Below are positions 37,093 to 45,628 of a DNA stretch of 64,000 nucleotides, piece after piece. The notes under the pieces were generated by a model that was given only the letters and a program-made list of their open reading frames with translations, ran no database searches and had not been told where the DNA came from. Source of the DNA: Lachnospiraceae bacterium. Its GTDB lineage: Bacteria > Bacillota > Clostridia > Lachnospirales > Lachnospiraceae. Position 1 is the first letter of the stretch. Every line of letters begins with the position of its first letter. The stretch is from contig QXWV01000098.1 in NCBI GenBank assembly GCA_009911195.1, positions 1-64,000 on the forward strand, read 5' to 3'. Both the position numbers and the translations under genes were made by a program.

Positions 37093-37399
37093 CAGGGAAA
37101 TCAATTTTCACGGGCGGCGCTGCGGGCAGGGTGTTTGGCTCATGCAGGATTTCGTTTTGAAGCTATTGATAAAAAGCAGTAATTTCACTTATGAAATGGT
37201 TTATATCCAGGGAAAAAACGCCATGGATGGCGTTTTTAAGAAGCATGGGCATGGATGCCCGCTGCTTCTGACCCGTCCGCATCCAACCCCTTTATCCATT
37301 TCATTAGTGAAATCTGCTTTTTATCTTAGCCGCAGAACGGAATCCTGCATGGGTCAAACACCCTGCCCGCAGCGCCGCCCGTGAAAATTGATTTCCCTG
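37093..37399. mobile_element. 307-bp foldback element with perfect 45-bp terminal inverted repeats
   Basis: 37093-37137 and 37355-37399 are exact reverse complements over 45 bases. Most of the interior also pairs: GATAAAAAGCAG near 37170 matches its complement near 37318, and AAAACGCCATGGATGGCGTTTT forms a central hairpin near 37215. There is no transposase, and a short internal frame (37142-37384) is merely a product of the symmetry. It resembles a MITE or a structured repeat. An 18-base piece of its end recurs at 9980-9997. Confidence 0.75.
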
Positions 37400-37495
37400 A
37401 TATTTTGACGCCAGCCATTGCTTTTCTTCAAATTTAATCCTATAATGTTGTTCTATATATCTGGAAAATGCTAATCAGTATGAAAAGGAAATATT

Positions 37496-38104
37496 ATGGG
37501 AAAAATCGACATCAATAAAAAATTAAAGGAAGATGCCCTCTTAAACACTGCCTTCGACTTATTTACCAAACAGGGGATTCATAAAACCTCTATCTCTGAC
37601 ATCGTCAACCAGGCGGGAGTGGCGAAAGGAACTTTTTATCTGTATTTTAAGGACAAGTATGATATCAACAATAAACTGATTGCCAAAAAGGCCAGCCAGA
37701 TTTTCCGGGAAGCCGACGAAGCGTTGCACCAAACGGATATTACCGTCCTGGAAGACCAGATTATTTTTATGATTGACAATATTCTGGACCAGTTCAGCGC
37801 CGATAAATCTCTGCTTCGCTTCATATCCAAAAGTTTAAGCTGGGGCGTTTTTAAGAATGAATTGCTTTATTCCAATTCATCGGAAATAGATTTTTACAAT
37901 ATTTATTCTTCGGTTTTTGAACAGTCGGAGATAAAATATAAAAACCCGGAAATTCTTGTTTTTATGATTATAGAATTGGTCAGCTCCACTTCTTTCAGTT
38001 GTATTTTATATGAAGAGCCGACGCCTATCGGGGAATTAAAACCATATTTGTTTGAGGCCGTGCGGCAGATGATGCGGAGCATGGAAGAAAAGGCGGAGGA
38101 ATAA
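37496..38104 (+). CDS. TetR/AcrR-family transcriptional repressor
   Basis: 202 residues. The N-terminal TetR helix-turn-helix is INKKLKEDALLNTAFDLFTKQGIHKTSISDIVNQAGVAKGTFYLYFKDK in pattern, spanning about 6-55. The C-terminal ligand domain is unassigned. AAAAGGAAA precedes the ATG. It is divergent from the exporter operon, whose promoter carries two TetR-type palindromes, so it very probably represses the exporter until a ligand binds. Confidence 0.9.
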   Translation: MGKIDINKKLKEDALLNTAFDLFTKQGIHKTSISDIVNQAGVAKGTFYLYFKDKYDINNKLIAKKASQIFREADEALHQTDITVLEDQIIFMIDNILDQFSADKSLLRFISKSLSWGVFKNELLYSNSSEIDFYNIYSSVFEQSEIKYKNPEILVFMIIELVSSTSFSCILYEEPTPIGELKPYLFEAVRQMMRSMEEKAEE

Positions 38105-38148
38105 TTTTTTTTGCAGGGCTTTTTATGCCCGGACCATATAAGGCAAAA

Positions 38149-38195
38149 CATCCGGCGGCGGTATGATTCCCAATCCCTCATACCACCGCCGGACA
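38149..38195. terminator. Terminator after the TetR gene
   Basis: TCCGGCGG-C-GGTATGA pairs with TCATACC-A-CCGCCGGA (one mismatch), followed by CATTCTTTT on the plus strand. Confidence 0.6.
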
Positions 38196-38317
38196 TTCTT
38201 TTGGAAGTTTATTCCCGCAGGCAAAAAGCCAAACAGCCACACTTATGTGGATATTTGGCGTCTGCCGCGAGGGTCAATGCCCCGTTGCTTGCGACGGGGT
38301 TGTTAACTTTCCCTGTT

Positions 38318-38509
38318 TTAAACCGCTGCAATCTTCTCCATCAGCACATCCGCATCCAGCCCATGCACCATAGCTGCCTCTTCCAGCGTCTCACCCTGTG
38401 CGGACGGGCATCCCAGGCAGTGCATTCCGATTTCCATAAGAACCGGGGCGATACCCGGGTTTATCCTCAGTGCTTCGCCAATCGTTGTATTCTTTGTTAT
38501 CTCTGCCAT
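38318..38509 (-). CDS. DUF1858 domain protein with CxxC motif
   Basis: 63 residues from [23 protein letters not shown] nine bases upstream decides this start over the longer frame from 38548. The block [16 protein letters not shown] is the hallmark of DUF1858, the N-terminal domain of ScdA-like iron-sulfur repair proteins and a common stand-alone protein in anaerobes. A metal or redox role for C-x-x-C is inferred. It stands alone upstream of pflB in the opposite direction. Confidence 0.88.
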   Translation of the reverse strand: MAEITKNTTIGEALRINPGIAPVLMEIGMHCLGCPSAQGETLEEAAMVHGLDADVLMEKIAAV

Positions 38510-38753
38510 ATCAAAAACCCTCCTTTTGTAAAAAAATTTGCTTTCCATTTACTTTCATTCAACTGCCTTTGCCAGGACAAAGGCCATCTGCAGCAAAACT
38601 TTCCATCTTACAATAACCGAAAAGCTGCTATCAGTATAATACTTTCTCCCTTTTGTTTCAAGTCATTCCAGATTCTTCATAAATTTCACAAAAATTTAAT
38701 ATAAAAAATGCCGAAAACATACCGGATGTACAGAAAAAAGTACACTTCCTTGC

Positions 38754-38783
38754 TTGACGTTATAAGCGTCTTAATACTATAAT
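38754..38783 (+). promoter_or_regulatory. Promoter of pflB
   Basis: TTGACG (38754-38759), 18 bases, TATAAT (38778-38783). A second TATAAT lies at 38803-38808 without a good -35. AGGAGG is placed eight to nine bases before the ATG at 38848. Confidence 0.6.
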
Positions 38784-38847
38784 GAAGATACAGGATTTGT
38801 GTTATAATTAACCACTTAAAAATATTTAAACAGGAGGCTTATTCAAA

Positions 38848-40887
38848 ATGAGACCAGAATGGAAAGATTTTGTAGGCGGCAAATGGGAAAATGAAGTCAA
38901 TGTACGCGATTTCATCCAGAGGAACTACCATCCTTATGACGGGGATGATTCCTTCTTAGCTGCTCCTACACAGAACACAAAAGATTTATGGGACATGGTA
39001 CTTGATTTACAGAAAAAAGAACGTGAGGCAGGCGGCGTTCTTGATATGGACACCAAAGTGGTTTCCACCATTACATCCCATGGCCCGGGCTATCTGGACA
39101 AGAGCAAAGAGACGATTGTCGGCTTCCAGACAGACGCACCTTTCAAACGTTCCTTACAGCCTTACGGCGGTATCCGTATGGCAGAGAAAGCTTGCTCCGA
39201 TAATGGCTACGAAGTAGACCCTGAAATCAGCGAGTTCTTCTCCACACATAGGAAAACACATAATGCAGGCTGCTTCGATGCTTACAATGCTGAAATGAGG
39301 GCTTGCCGTTCCGCTCATATCATTACAGGTCTTCCGGACGCTTATGGCCGCGGACGTATCATCGGCGACTACAGACGTGTTGCCCTGTATGGTATTGATT
39401 ACCTGATTCAGGACAAACAAGCTCAAAAAGATTCCACCGGACGTGTTATGACCGACGAAGTAATCCGTCTCCGCGAAGAAATTTCCGAGCAGATAGTTGC
39501 TTTGAAATTAATGAAAGAAATGGCTGCTTCTTATGGCTGTGACATTTCCAAACCGTCTACTAACGTAAAAGAAGCTATCCAGGCTACTTATTTTGGATAT
39601 CTTTGCTCTGTAAAAGAGCAGAACGGTGCTGCTATGTCCTTAGGACGTACCTCCACCTTTATCGACTGCTATGCAGAAAGAGACTTGGCTAACGGAACCT
39701 TCACAGAAGAACAGATTCAGGAATTCGTTGACCACTTTATCATGAAACTTCGTTGCGTAAAATTCGCACGTACACCGGAATACAATCAGATTTTCGCAGG
39801 CGACCCGGTATGGGTAACCGAATCCCTGGGCGGTGTTGGCGTAGACGGACGTCACTTGGTTACAAAGACTTCTTTCCGTTATCTGCACACACTGACCAAT
39901 TTAGGTCCTTCTCCGGAGCCGAACTTAACCGTTCTCTGGTCCACAAGGCTTCCTGAAAACTGGAAGAAATACTGTGCGAAGATGTCCATACAGACTTCTT
40001 CCATCCAGTACGAAAACGATGACCTGATGAGGGTAACACACGGTGATGACTACGGTATCGCATGCTGCGTATCTTCCATGGTAATCGGTAAGGAAATGCA
40101 GTTCTTCGGCGCTCGTGCTAACCTTGCAAAATGTCTGCTTTATGCTTTGAACGGCGGCGTAGATGAAGTAACAAAGAAACAGGTTGGACCGAAATATCGT
40201 CCTGTTGCAGGCGATGTCCTTGATTACAACGATGTATGGGATAAATTCATGGATATGGTAGAATGGCAGGCAGATGTATATGTAAATACTCTGAACATCA
40301 TCCACTACATGCATGACAAATACTGCTATGAAAGAGCTGAAATGGCACTTCATGACAGAGATGTAAAACGTTATTTTGCAACAGGTGTTGCTGGCCTTTC
40401 CATCGTAGCTGACTCCTTGTCCGCTATCAAATATGCGAAAGTAGAAGTTGTAAGGGATGATGACGGCATCATCGTTGACTTCAAGACAACCGGCGAATTC
40501 CCGAAATATGGTAATGACGATGACCGTGTAGACTCCATTGCACAGGAAGTTGTACACAGATTCATGACAGCTATCAGAAGACACCACACCTACAGGAACG
40601 GTGTTCCGACCACCTCTATCCTTACCATTACTTCCAACGTAACTTATGGTAAGGCTACAGGCAACACACCTGACGGACGTAAGAAAGGCCAGCCTTTTGC
40701 ACCTGGCGCTAACCCGATGCACGGACGCGATACCCACGGCGCAGTAGCTTCCCTGTCTTCCGTTTCCAAACTTCCTTTCAAGGATGCACAGGATGGTATT
40801 TCCAATACCTTCACCATCATTCCTGGCGCTCTTGGTAAAGAAGACCAGGTATTTGCAGGCGATTTGGAACTGGATTTAAACAAATAA
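38848..40887 (+). CDS. pflB: Pyruvate formate-lyase catalytic core lacking its glycyl-radical domain
   Basis: 679 residues, about 70-80 shorter than the standard enzyme. The barrel and the adjacent catalytic cysteines C406-C407 in [10 protein letters not shown] are intact, and the sequence follows the family through [19 protein letters not shown] and [17 protein letters not shown]. It then stops after GDLELDLNK, exactly where normal PflB enters its C-terminal domain (in E. coli beginning N-L-x-x-L-M-D-G-Y). The missing glycyl-radical domain is encoded separately at 41265-41507. Three stop codons in succession and 94 noncoding bases follow, so this is not a frameshift. It converts pyruvate and CoA to acetyl-CoA and formate during fermentation. 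Codon use looks like that of a highly expressed gene. Confidence 0.95.
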   Translation: MRPEWKDFVGGKWENEVNVRDFIQRNYHPYDGDDSFLAAPTQNTKDLWDMVLDLQKKEREAGGVLDMDTKVVSTITSHGPGYLDKSKETIVGFQTDAPFKRSLQPYGGIRMAEKACSDNGYEVDPEISEFFSTHRKTHNAGCFDAYNAEMRACRSAHIITGLPDAYGRGRIIGDYRRVALYGIDYLIQDKQAQKDSTGRVMTDEVIRLREEISEQIVALKLMKEMAASYGCDISKPSTNVKEAIQATYFGYLCSVKEQNGAAMSLGRTSTFIDCYAERDLANGTFTEEQIQEFVDHFIMKLRCVKFARTPEYNQIFAGDPVWVTESLGGVGVDGRHLVTKTSFRYLHTLTNLGPSPEPNLTVLWSTRLPENWKKYCAKMSIQTSSIQYENDDLMRVTHGDDYGIACCVSSMVIGKEMQFFGARANLAKCLLYALNGGVDEVTKKQVGPKYRPVAGDVLDYNDVWDKFMDMVEWQADVYVNTLNIIHYMHDKYCYERAEMALHDRDVKRYFATGVAGLSIVADSLSAIKYAKVEVVRDDDGIIVDFKTTGEFPKYGNDDDRVDSIAQEVVHRFMTAIRRHHTYRNGVPTTSILTITSNVTYGKATGNTPDGRKKGQPFAPGANPMHGRDTHGAVASLSSVSKLPFKDAQDGISNTFTIIPGALGKEDQVFAGDLELDLNK

Positions 40888-40981
40888 TAATGGCATAAGC
40901 TATCATAATTGGCAGGGGAAGCCTATTTGCATTGCTGATAGGTTCTTCCCAGGCCAAGGATATTTATGACGAGGTTTTATT

Positions 40982-41185
40982 ATGGATGACAACAAAATGA
41001 TTGATGATCTTGTCAAAATGCTGGATGCAGGCATGATGCAGGGCGTAGGCCACGTCAATGTGGATACGGACGCCTCCCAGGAAGAGACAAAAAGTGTTCA
41101 GACTATGGGCTGCACCGACTGCTCCAGGACACCGCTAGCATGCAGCGTTCCTACCTTGGAACAAGGCTTGGATGATTTTCGCTAA
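40982..41185 (+). CDS. Small cysteine-bearing partial paralogue of the PFL glycyl-radical subunit
   Basis: 67 residues. IDDLVKMLDAGMMQGVGHVNV (residues 7-27, with gaps) aligns with [21 protein letters not shown] of the next gene, but the radical loop is absent. Instead there are three cysteines, C44, C47 and C54, in a C-x-x-C-x6-C arrangement near the C-terminus. GACGAGG precedes the ATG. It lies between the PFL core and the glycyl-radical subunit in one transcript direction. Function unknown; a chaperone, regulator or metal-binding accessory of the split enzyme is conceivable. Confidence 0.7.
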   Translation: MDDNKMIDDLVKMLDAGMMQGVGHVNVDTDASQEETKSVQTMGCTDCSRTPLACSVPTLEQGLDDFR

Positions 41186-41264
41186 GCAGCAATGCAGACT
41201 GGCAACAAATCGGCGGTAAATCGCTGACAATATAGAATATCATATTTTAAGGAGGAAAACTAAA

Positions 41265-41507
41265 ATGGCTACAAGTTCAGCACAGGTTGATAACCTTGTA
41301 AACTTATTGGATGGATATGCAACAAAAGGCGGACATCACCTTAATGTTAACGTTTTGAACAGGGATATGCTTCTGGATGCCCAGAAACATCCTGAGAACT
41401 ATCCTCAGTTGACAATCCGTGTTTCCGGATATGCAGTTAACTTTATTAAACTGACACCGGAACAGCAGGCAGACGTTATTTCCCGTACTTTCCATGAGGC
41501 TATCTAA
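41265..41507 (+). CDS. grcA: Stand-alone glycyl-radical subunit of pyruvate formate-lyase (GrcA/YfiD-like)
   Basis: 80 residues equal to the last domain of Pfl[41 protein letters not shown] and the radical loop RVSGYAVNF with G55 as the predicted radical glycine, ending [19 protein letters not shown]. coli GrcA/YfiD is a comparable spare domain that rescues oxygen-cut PFL. Here it appears to be the only radical domain for this enzyme, because the core gene lacks one. A strong AAGGAGG nine bases upstream suggests high expression. A terminator follows at 41596. Confidence 0.93.
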   Translation: MATSSAQVDNLVNLLDGYATKGGHHLNVNVLNRDMLLDAQKHPENYPQLTIRVSGYAVNFIKLTPEQQADVISRTFHEAI

Positions 41508-41595
41508 TTTGGTTAGGGAAAAGCCCGAATTGATATTTTAGCTCTGGCGCAGCCAGGGATTAATCAAAAAGTGGGATATGTCCTATTGTATGACG

Positions 41596-41626
41596 AAAAA
41601 GCAGGCAATTTTGCCTGCTTTTTTAA
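41596..41626 (+). terminator. Terminator of the split pfl operon
   Basis: AAAAAGCAGGCAA and TTGCCTGCTTTTT form a perfect 13-bp stem with a two-base centre and a T-run. Confidence 0.85.
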
Positions 41627-41714
41627 AAAAGATATTTCTTTTCCAAATTCATATTAGAATGTGATAAAATATATGAAAAATAAGAAGAGAATAACAGGAA
41701 GGAGATTTTCATAT

Positions 41715-42464
41715 ATGCAAGGCAGAATACACTCACTGGAGAGTTTCGGAACGGTAGATGGCCCTGGTACGCGTTTTGTTGTTTTTGTACAGGGATGCCC
41801 CATGCGGTGCGCTTACTGCCACAATCCCGATACATGGCCCATGGAGGGCGGCACGCTCATGGAGCCTGAAGAAATTATGGAGCAATACAGGCGGAATAAA
41901 CCTTTTTACAAAACCGGAGGAATCACAGTAACCGGCGGAGAGCCTTTGATGCAAGTGGATTTCCTCATTGAATTGTTCTCTATAGCGAAAAAGGAAGGTG
42001 TTCATACCTGTATTGACAGTTCCGGCATCGCTTTTAAGCCGGGCAATACAGAATGGATAAAAAAACTGAACCAACTGATGGATTTGACCGATTTAGTAAT
42101 GCTGGATATTAAGCATATTGACCCGGAAAAGCACAAAGAGTTAACGGAACAGCCTAACGATGGCATCTTGGCTTTTGCCAAATACCTGAACGAGAAACAT
42201 GTGGATATGTGGATACGCCATGTTGTTGTTCCCGGCATAACCGATGATGATAAATACCTCTTCGATTTGGGGTATTTCATCGGCCAGTTTAGCAACCTGA
42301 AAGCTATCGATGTATTGCCGTACCATACCATGGGCGAGACAAAGTACGAAAAGCTGGGCCTTACTTACAAGCTTGCCGGCGTTCCGGCCATGGATAAAGA
42401 TAAGGTGATTGCCAAAAAGCAAGTAATCCTGGATGGAATCAAAAAACAACGTGCACAAGGCTGA
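41715..42464 (+). CDS. pflA: Pyruvate formate-lyase-activating enzyme
   Basis: 249 residues from MQGRIHSLESFGTVDGPG, preceded by AGGAAGGAG; the frame is open upstream to 41661 but without family similarity. It is a radical-SAM enzyme with the cluster motif C-x3-C-x2-C in CPMRCAYCHNP and the SAM-binding GGEPLMQ. It abstracts hydrogen from the radical glycine, here presumably G55 of the separate subunit. It has its own transcription unit after the pfl terminator. Confidence 0.95.
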   Translation: MQGRIHSLESFGTVDGPGTRFVVFVQGCPMRCAYCHNPDTWPMEGGTLMEPEEIMEQYRRNKPFYKTGGITVTGGEPLMQVDFLIELFSIAKKEGVHTCIDSSGIAFKPGNTEWIKKLNQLMDLTDLVMLDIKHIDPEKHKELTEQPNDGILAFAKYLNEKHVDMWIRHVVVPGITDDDKYLFDLGYFIGQFSNLKAIDVLPYHTMGETKYEKLGLTYKLAGVPAMDKDKVIAKKQVILDGIKKQRAQG

Positions 42465-42540
42465 ACTGTTGCCATTTGCCCGTAAATTTTTTGTGACCCT
42501 ATTGTATTTGCACCCATTTTATATTAAAATAGATATGGAG

Positions 42541-42568
42541 TTTGATAACCAAATAAAAATGGTATAAT
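42541..42568 (+). promoter_or_regulatory. Promoter of the small ferredoxin gene
   Basis: TTTGAT (42541-42546), 16 bases, TATAAT (42563-42568), followed by AAAGGAGG at 42573-42580. Confidence 0.5.
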
Positions 42569-42588
42569 CTATAAAGGAGGATATAACT

Positions 42589-42759
42589 ATGGCATACGTA
42601 ATTGGTGACGCTTGTGTAAGCTGTGGAGCTTGCCAGGGACAGTGTCCGGTTGGCGCTATCAGCGAAGGCGATGGCAAATTTGAAATCGACCCCAACACAT
42701 GCATCGACTGCGGTTCCTGTGCAGGCGGCTGCCCGGTTGGCGCTATTTCACAAGAATAA
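42589..42759 (+). CDS. 2[4Fe-4S] ferredoxin
   Basis: A 56-residue clostridial-type ferredoxin. Each half has a full C-x2-C-x2-C-x3-C-P motif: CVSCGACQGQCP and CIDCGSCAGGCP. AAAGGAGG precedes the ATG by eight bases and a promoter lies just upstream. It follows the PFL activase, which needs a low-potential electron donor, so it could feed that enzyme; it could equally be the general ferredoxin of the cell. Confidence 0.95.
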   Translation: MAYVIGDACVSCGACQGQCPVGAISEGDGKFEIDPNTCIDCGSCAGGCPVGAISQE

Positions 42760-42829
42760 ACATATGGCTTTTAAAAGCCTATGCGGCAATTTTGCTCCAA
42801 ACGGACTCATAACCCAGGCAATCTGCTGC

Positions 42830-42864
42830 AAAGCCTTCCATCAAACGATGGAAGGCTTTTTTTT
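42830..42864. terminator. Terminator shared by ferredoxin and the MerR-like gene
   Basis: AAAGCCTTCCATC and GATGGAAGGCTTT form a perfect 13-bp stem with loop AAAC and a run of eight T on the plus strand. The MerR-like reading frame ends inside it. Confidence 0.9.
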
Positions 42865-43521
42865 CGCCCCAAAACGATGCACTTTTTCCTTTTCCCTCCG
42901 TTTCCCTTTCTTGCTATAGCTTCGGAGGAGCTCGTCCACCTTTTGATAATGCTCTTCTTCCCTTTTTCTTCTTTCGTTTTCCCTTTCTTCCTCCCGCTCT
43001 TCCTGCTGCCTAAACTGATAATCCATTTCCTTTAACACGCTCTGCTTTATATCCTCACATAGCTCCTTGCTGCTTTCCCTTATGGCCTCCCCTATCATAT
43101 GCTGCAAAAGCATTTGAAGCCTGATACTTTTTTCTTCTTTGCTTTCCTGCTGCCTATCCGCAATTTCTCTTTTGCTAATGATTTCTATCATATGTTTCTC
43201 CTGTTCGCTTACCACTCTTTCTGCACCTCCATCATTTAAATTTTCTCTGTAAAGAATTACGCTTTCCGGGAAATCATCCCCCTTAAGCCTTTCCAGTTTG
43301 CCGTTCTTTAAAACCATACGAATTGCCTTCAATTGCAGCCCCTGCTCCTTCAATCTTTTTATTTCCTGAAAGCGCTCTACATCCTCAGATGTATAATATC
43401 TGTGCCCCAATTCGTTTCTTTTAATTGGGATTCCCAGCTCTTCTTCCCAGTAGCGCAGTACATGGGATTCCACTTCTACCTGCTTCGCAGCATCCGAAAT
43501 TAAATACCTTGTCTGTTCCAT
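42841..43521 (-). CDS. MerR-type DNA-binding protein with long charged coiled coil
   Basis: 226 residues. A MerR helix-turn-helix (about 6-75, ISDAAKQVEVESHVLRYWEEELG and RYYTSEDVERFQEIKRLKEQG) is joined to a highly charged helical C-terminus (about 125-226) rich in E, K and R. There are no cysteine or ligand-domain features of metal or drug sensors. Such proteins in Clostridia often act in chromosome or sporulation biology; the role here is unknown. The last codons overlap the transcription terminator stem. Confidence 0.85.
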   Translation of the reverse strand: MEQTRYLISDAAKQVEVESHVLRYWEEELGIPIKRNELGHRYYTSEDVERFQEIKRLKEQGLQLKAIRMVLKNGKLERLKGDDFPESVILYRENLNDGGAERVVSEQEKHMIEIISKREIADRQQESKEEKSIRLQMLLQHMIGEAIRESSKELCEDIKQSVLKEMDYQFRQQEEREEERENERRKREEEHYQKVDELLRSYSKKGKRREKEKVHRFGAKKKPSIV

Positions 43522-43626
43522 ACTTGCTTCTCCTCTCCTTTCGATTCCATACGCACAAAAAGAGGACAGCTTCTTTCCGCTTATCCTCTTTCGTGTAAAA
43601 TAGTAATTCTCTGTTCCTATATGCTA

Positions 43627-44967
43627 TTATTTTTGCATATTTGCAAACTTGGTATACTCTGGCAGCCAAACCAGTTCAGTTGTTCCAATAGGCCCATTCC
43701 TCTGCTTGGCCACTATAATTTCCGCAATCCCCTTCTTTTCAGTATCTTTATTATAATAATCATCCCGGTATATAAACATCACTACATCGGCATCCTGCTC
43801 AATGGCACCGGATTCCCTTAAGTCCGACAGCATCGGACGGTGGTCTGGCCGCTGCTCCACGGCCCTGCTTAACTGAGAAAGAGCCAGGACAGGAACGCTT
43901 AATTCCCTCGCCAACGCTTTCAAGGAACGGGATATATCCGAAATCTCCTGCTGCCTGGAATCGTTTCTGCCGCCGCTCCCGGACATTAGCTGGAGATAGT
44001 CAATGATTATCATTTGCAGATTATATTCCAGTTTATATTTCCTGCATTTGGAACGCATATCCCCTATGGTAATCCCTGGCGTATCATCAATAATCAAGTT
44101 CGATTTTCCGATAACCCCTGCCGTCTCGATTAATTTTTCCCAATCATTGTCCGATAGATTGCCTGTACGCAATTTCTGGGCGTCCACCTTGGATTCCAGG
44201 GAAAAAAGCCTGTTCACCAACTGCTCTTTGGACATTTCCAGGCTAAAAATAGCAACTGTCTGTTCCAGCTTAAATGCCACATGTTGTGCAATGTTCAATA
44301 CGAATGCTGTCTTGCCCATAGATGGCCTTGCCGCTATCAGAACCAGGTCAGAAGGCTGCATTCCCGCCGTCCGGTAATCCAAGTCAATAAATCCCGTGGC
44401 AATTCCTGTAACGCTTCCTTTATTTTTGGACGCCTTCTCTATCTGGTCCATGGCATTCATTACTATCTGCCGAATAGGGACAAAATTGTCCGTATTCCTA
44501 CGTTGAACCAAATTAAAAACCCGTTTTTCCGTATCTTCCAGTATGTTTTCCAGACTATCTTTTCCTACATAACAAATGTTGGCAATTTCTTCATTTAATT
44601 TTATCAGACGCCGAAGCATCGCTTTTTCCGCCACTATATCTGCATAATGTTTAATATGCGCTGAAGTCGGCAGCGTATTGAGCATATCCCTGATAAATTC
44701 CAGGCTGCTCACCTCCGGCGGCACATCTTTTTCCCTCAGCCTGTCCTGTAGAGTGACTAAATCCACCGGTTTCCCTTCGTCATTTAGCTCTACCATCGCT
44801 TCAAAAAGTGCCCCGCACTGTTTGCTGTAGAAATCATCTTCCGTTATGATTTCCGATGCTGCCACGATGGCATCTTTATCCATAATCATAGCCCCGATGA
44901 CGGATTGCTCCGCCTCTATGCTATGCGGCAATACTCTTTTTAGCAACGCTTCTTCCATTGCTGCCAC
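43627..44967 (-). CDS. dnaB: Replicative DNA helicase DnaB/DnaC
   Basis: 446 residues, full length. The N-terminal domain LPHSIEAEQSVIGAMI is followed by the RecA-like domain with Walker A AARPSMGKT (about 208-216), IIDYLQLMSG and LSQLSRAVEQR. It is the replication-fork helicase. It is downstream of rplI and gdpP in the order conserved across Firmicutes. Confidence 0.97.
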   Translation of the reverse strand: MAAMEEALLKRVLPHSIEAEQSVIGAMIMDKDAIVAASEIITEDDFYSKQCGALFEAMVELNDEGKPVDLVTLQDRLREKDVPPEVSSLEFIRDMLNTLPTSAHIKHYADIVAEKAMLRRLIKLNEEIANICYVGKDSLENILEDTEKRVFNLVQRRNTDNFVPIRQIVMNAMDQIEKASKNKGSVTGIATGFIDLDYRTAGMQPSDLVLIAARPSMGKTAFVLNIAQHVAFKLEQTVAIFSLEMSKEQLVNRLFSLESKVDAQKLRTGNLSDNDWEKLIETAGVIGKSNLIIDDTPGITIGDMRSKCRKYKLEYNLQMIIIDYLQLMSGSGGRNDSRQQEISDISRSLKALARELSVPVLALSQLSRAVEQRPDHRPMLSDLRESGAIEQDADVVMFIYRDDYYNKDTEKKGIAEIIVAKQRNGPIGTTELVWLPEYTKFANMQK

Positions 44968-45081
44968 TTTATACCCTTTCGCACTCTAATCTGCGCACTG
45001 TATTTCTTGCTGCGCTTTTATTTCCAAGCTGCCTGCCATTCTGTCCTTTTACTTCTTTGCTGCATGTTTTCCTGCTGCCGG

Positions 45082-45531
45082 TTATTTCGCTTCCTGCACC
45101 TTCACCTTTAAGCTGGCCGTTACCTTGGGATGCAGCTTTACATTTACCTGGTATACGCCAAGGCTCTTTATGGCTTCCGGCATCTGGATTTTCTTTTTGT
45201 CAATTTCCATCCCATGCTGAGCCTTTGCCGCCTCTGCAATCTCTTTGGAGGATACAGAACCGAAAGTCCTCCCGCCCTCCCCGGATTTAATCGAAACAAG
45301 AACTTCCTTCGTTTCCAGCTCTTTCGCAAAAGCTTTCGCCGCTTCCAGTTGTTCCTTTGCAATCTTTTCTTCATTTGCCTTCTTCAGCTTTAAATCATTC
45401 ATATTTGTATTGTTTGCTTCTACACCAAGCTTTTTAGGGAGCACATAATTTCTGGCATAACCGTCGCTCACCTCTACTATATCCCCTTTTTTCCCAAGTT
45501 TTTTCACATCTTCTGTTAAAATTACCTTCAT
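45082..45531 (-). CDS. rplI: 50S ribosomal protein L9
   Basis: 149 residues or so from [21 protein letters not shown], the standard L9 start; four upstream in-frame codons to 45543 are not used in the family. The N-terminal RNA-binding domain with [10 protein letters not shown] and the long connecting helix to the C-terminal domain ([20 protein letters not shown]) are intact. Confidence 0.97.
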   Translation of the reverse strand: MKVILTEDVKKLGKKGDIVEVSDGYARNYVLPKKLGVEANNTNMNDLKLKKANEEKIAKEQLEAAKAFAKELETKEVLVSIKSGEGGRTFGSVSSKEIAEAAKAQHGMEIDKKKIQMPEAIKSLGVYQVNVKLHPKVTASLKVKVQEAK

Positions 45532-45628
45532 GTCAGTCCTCATACCCTTTCTTATAATCAGCAGCTAATCAAAAGCCCGCTATATCTTTATCTGCCAAAA
45601 CCAAATATCCCGCCTAAACACCGTTCCT

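Noticed and set aside
37142-37384. 80-codon frame inside the foldback element
   Set aside because: It spans the inverted repeat and its open frame reflects the symmetry; no family pattern or ribosome site.
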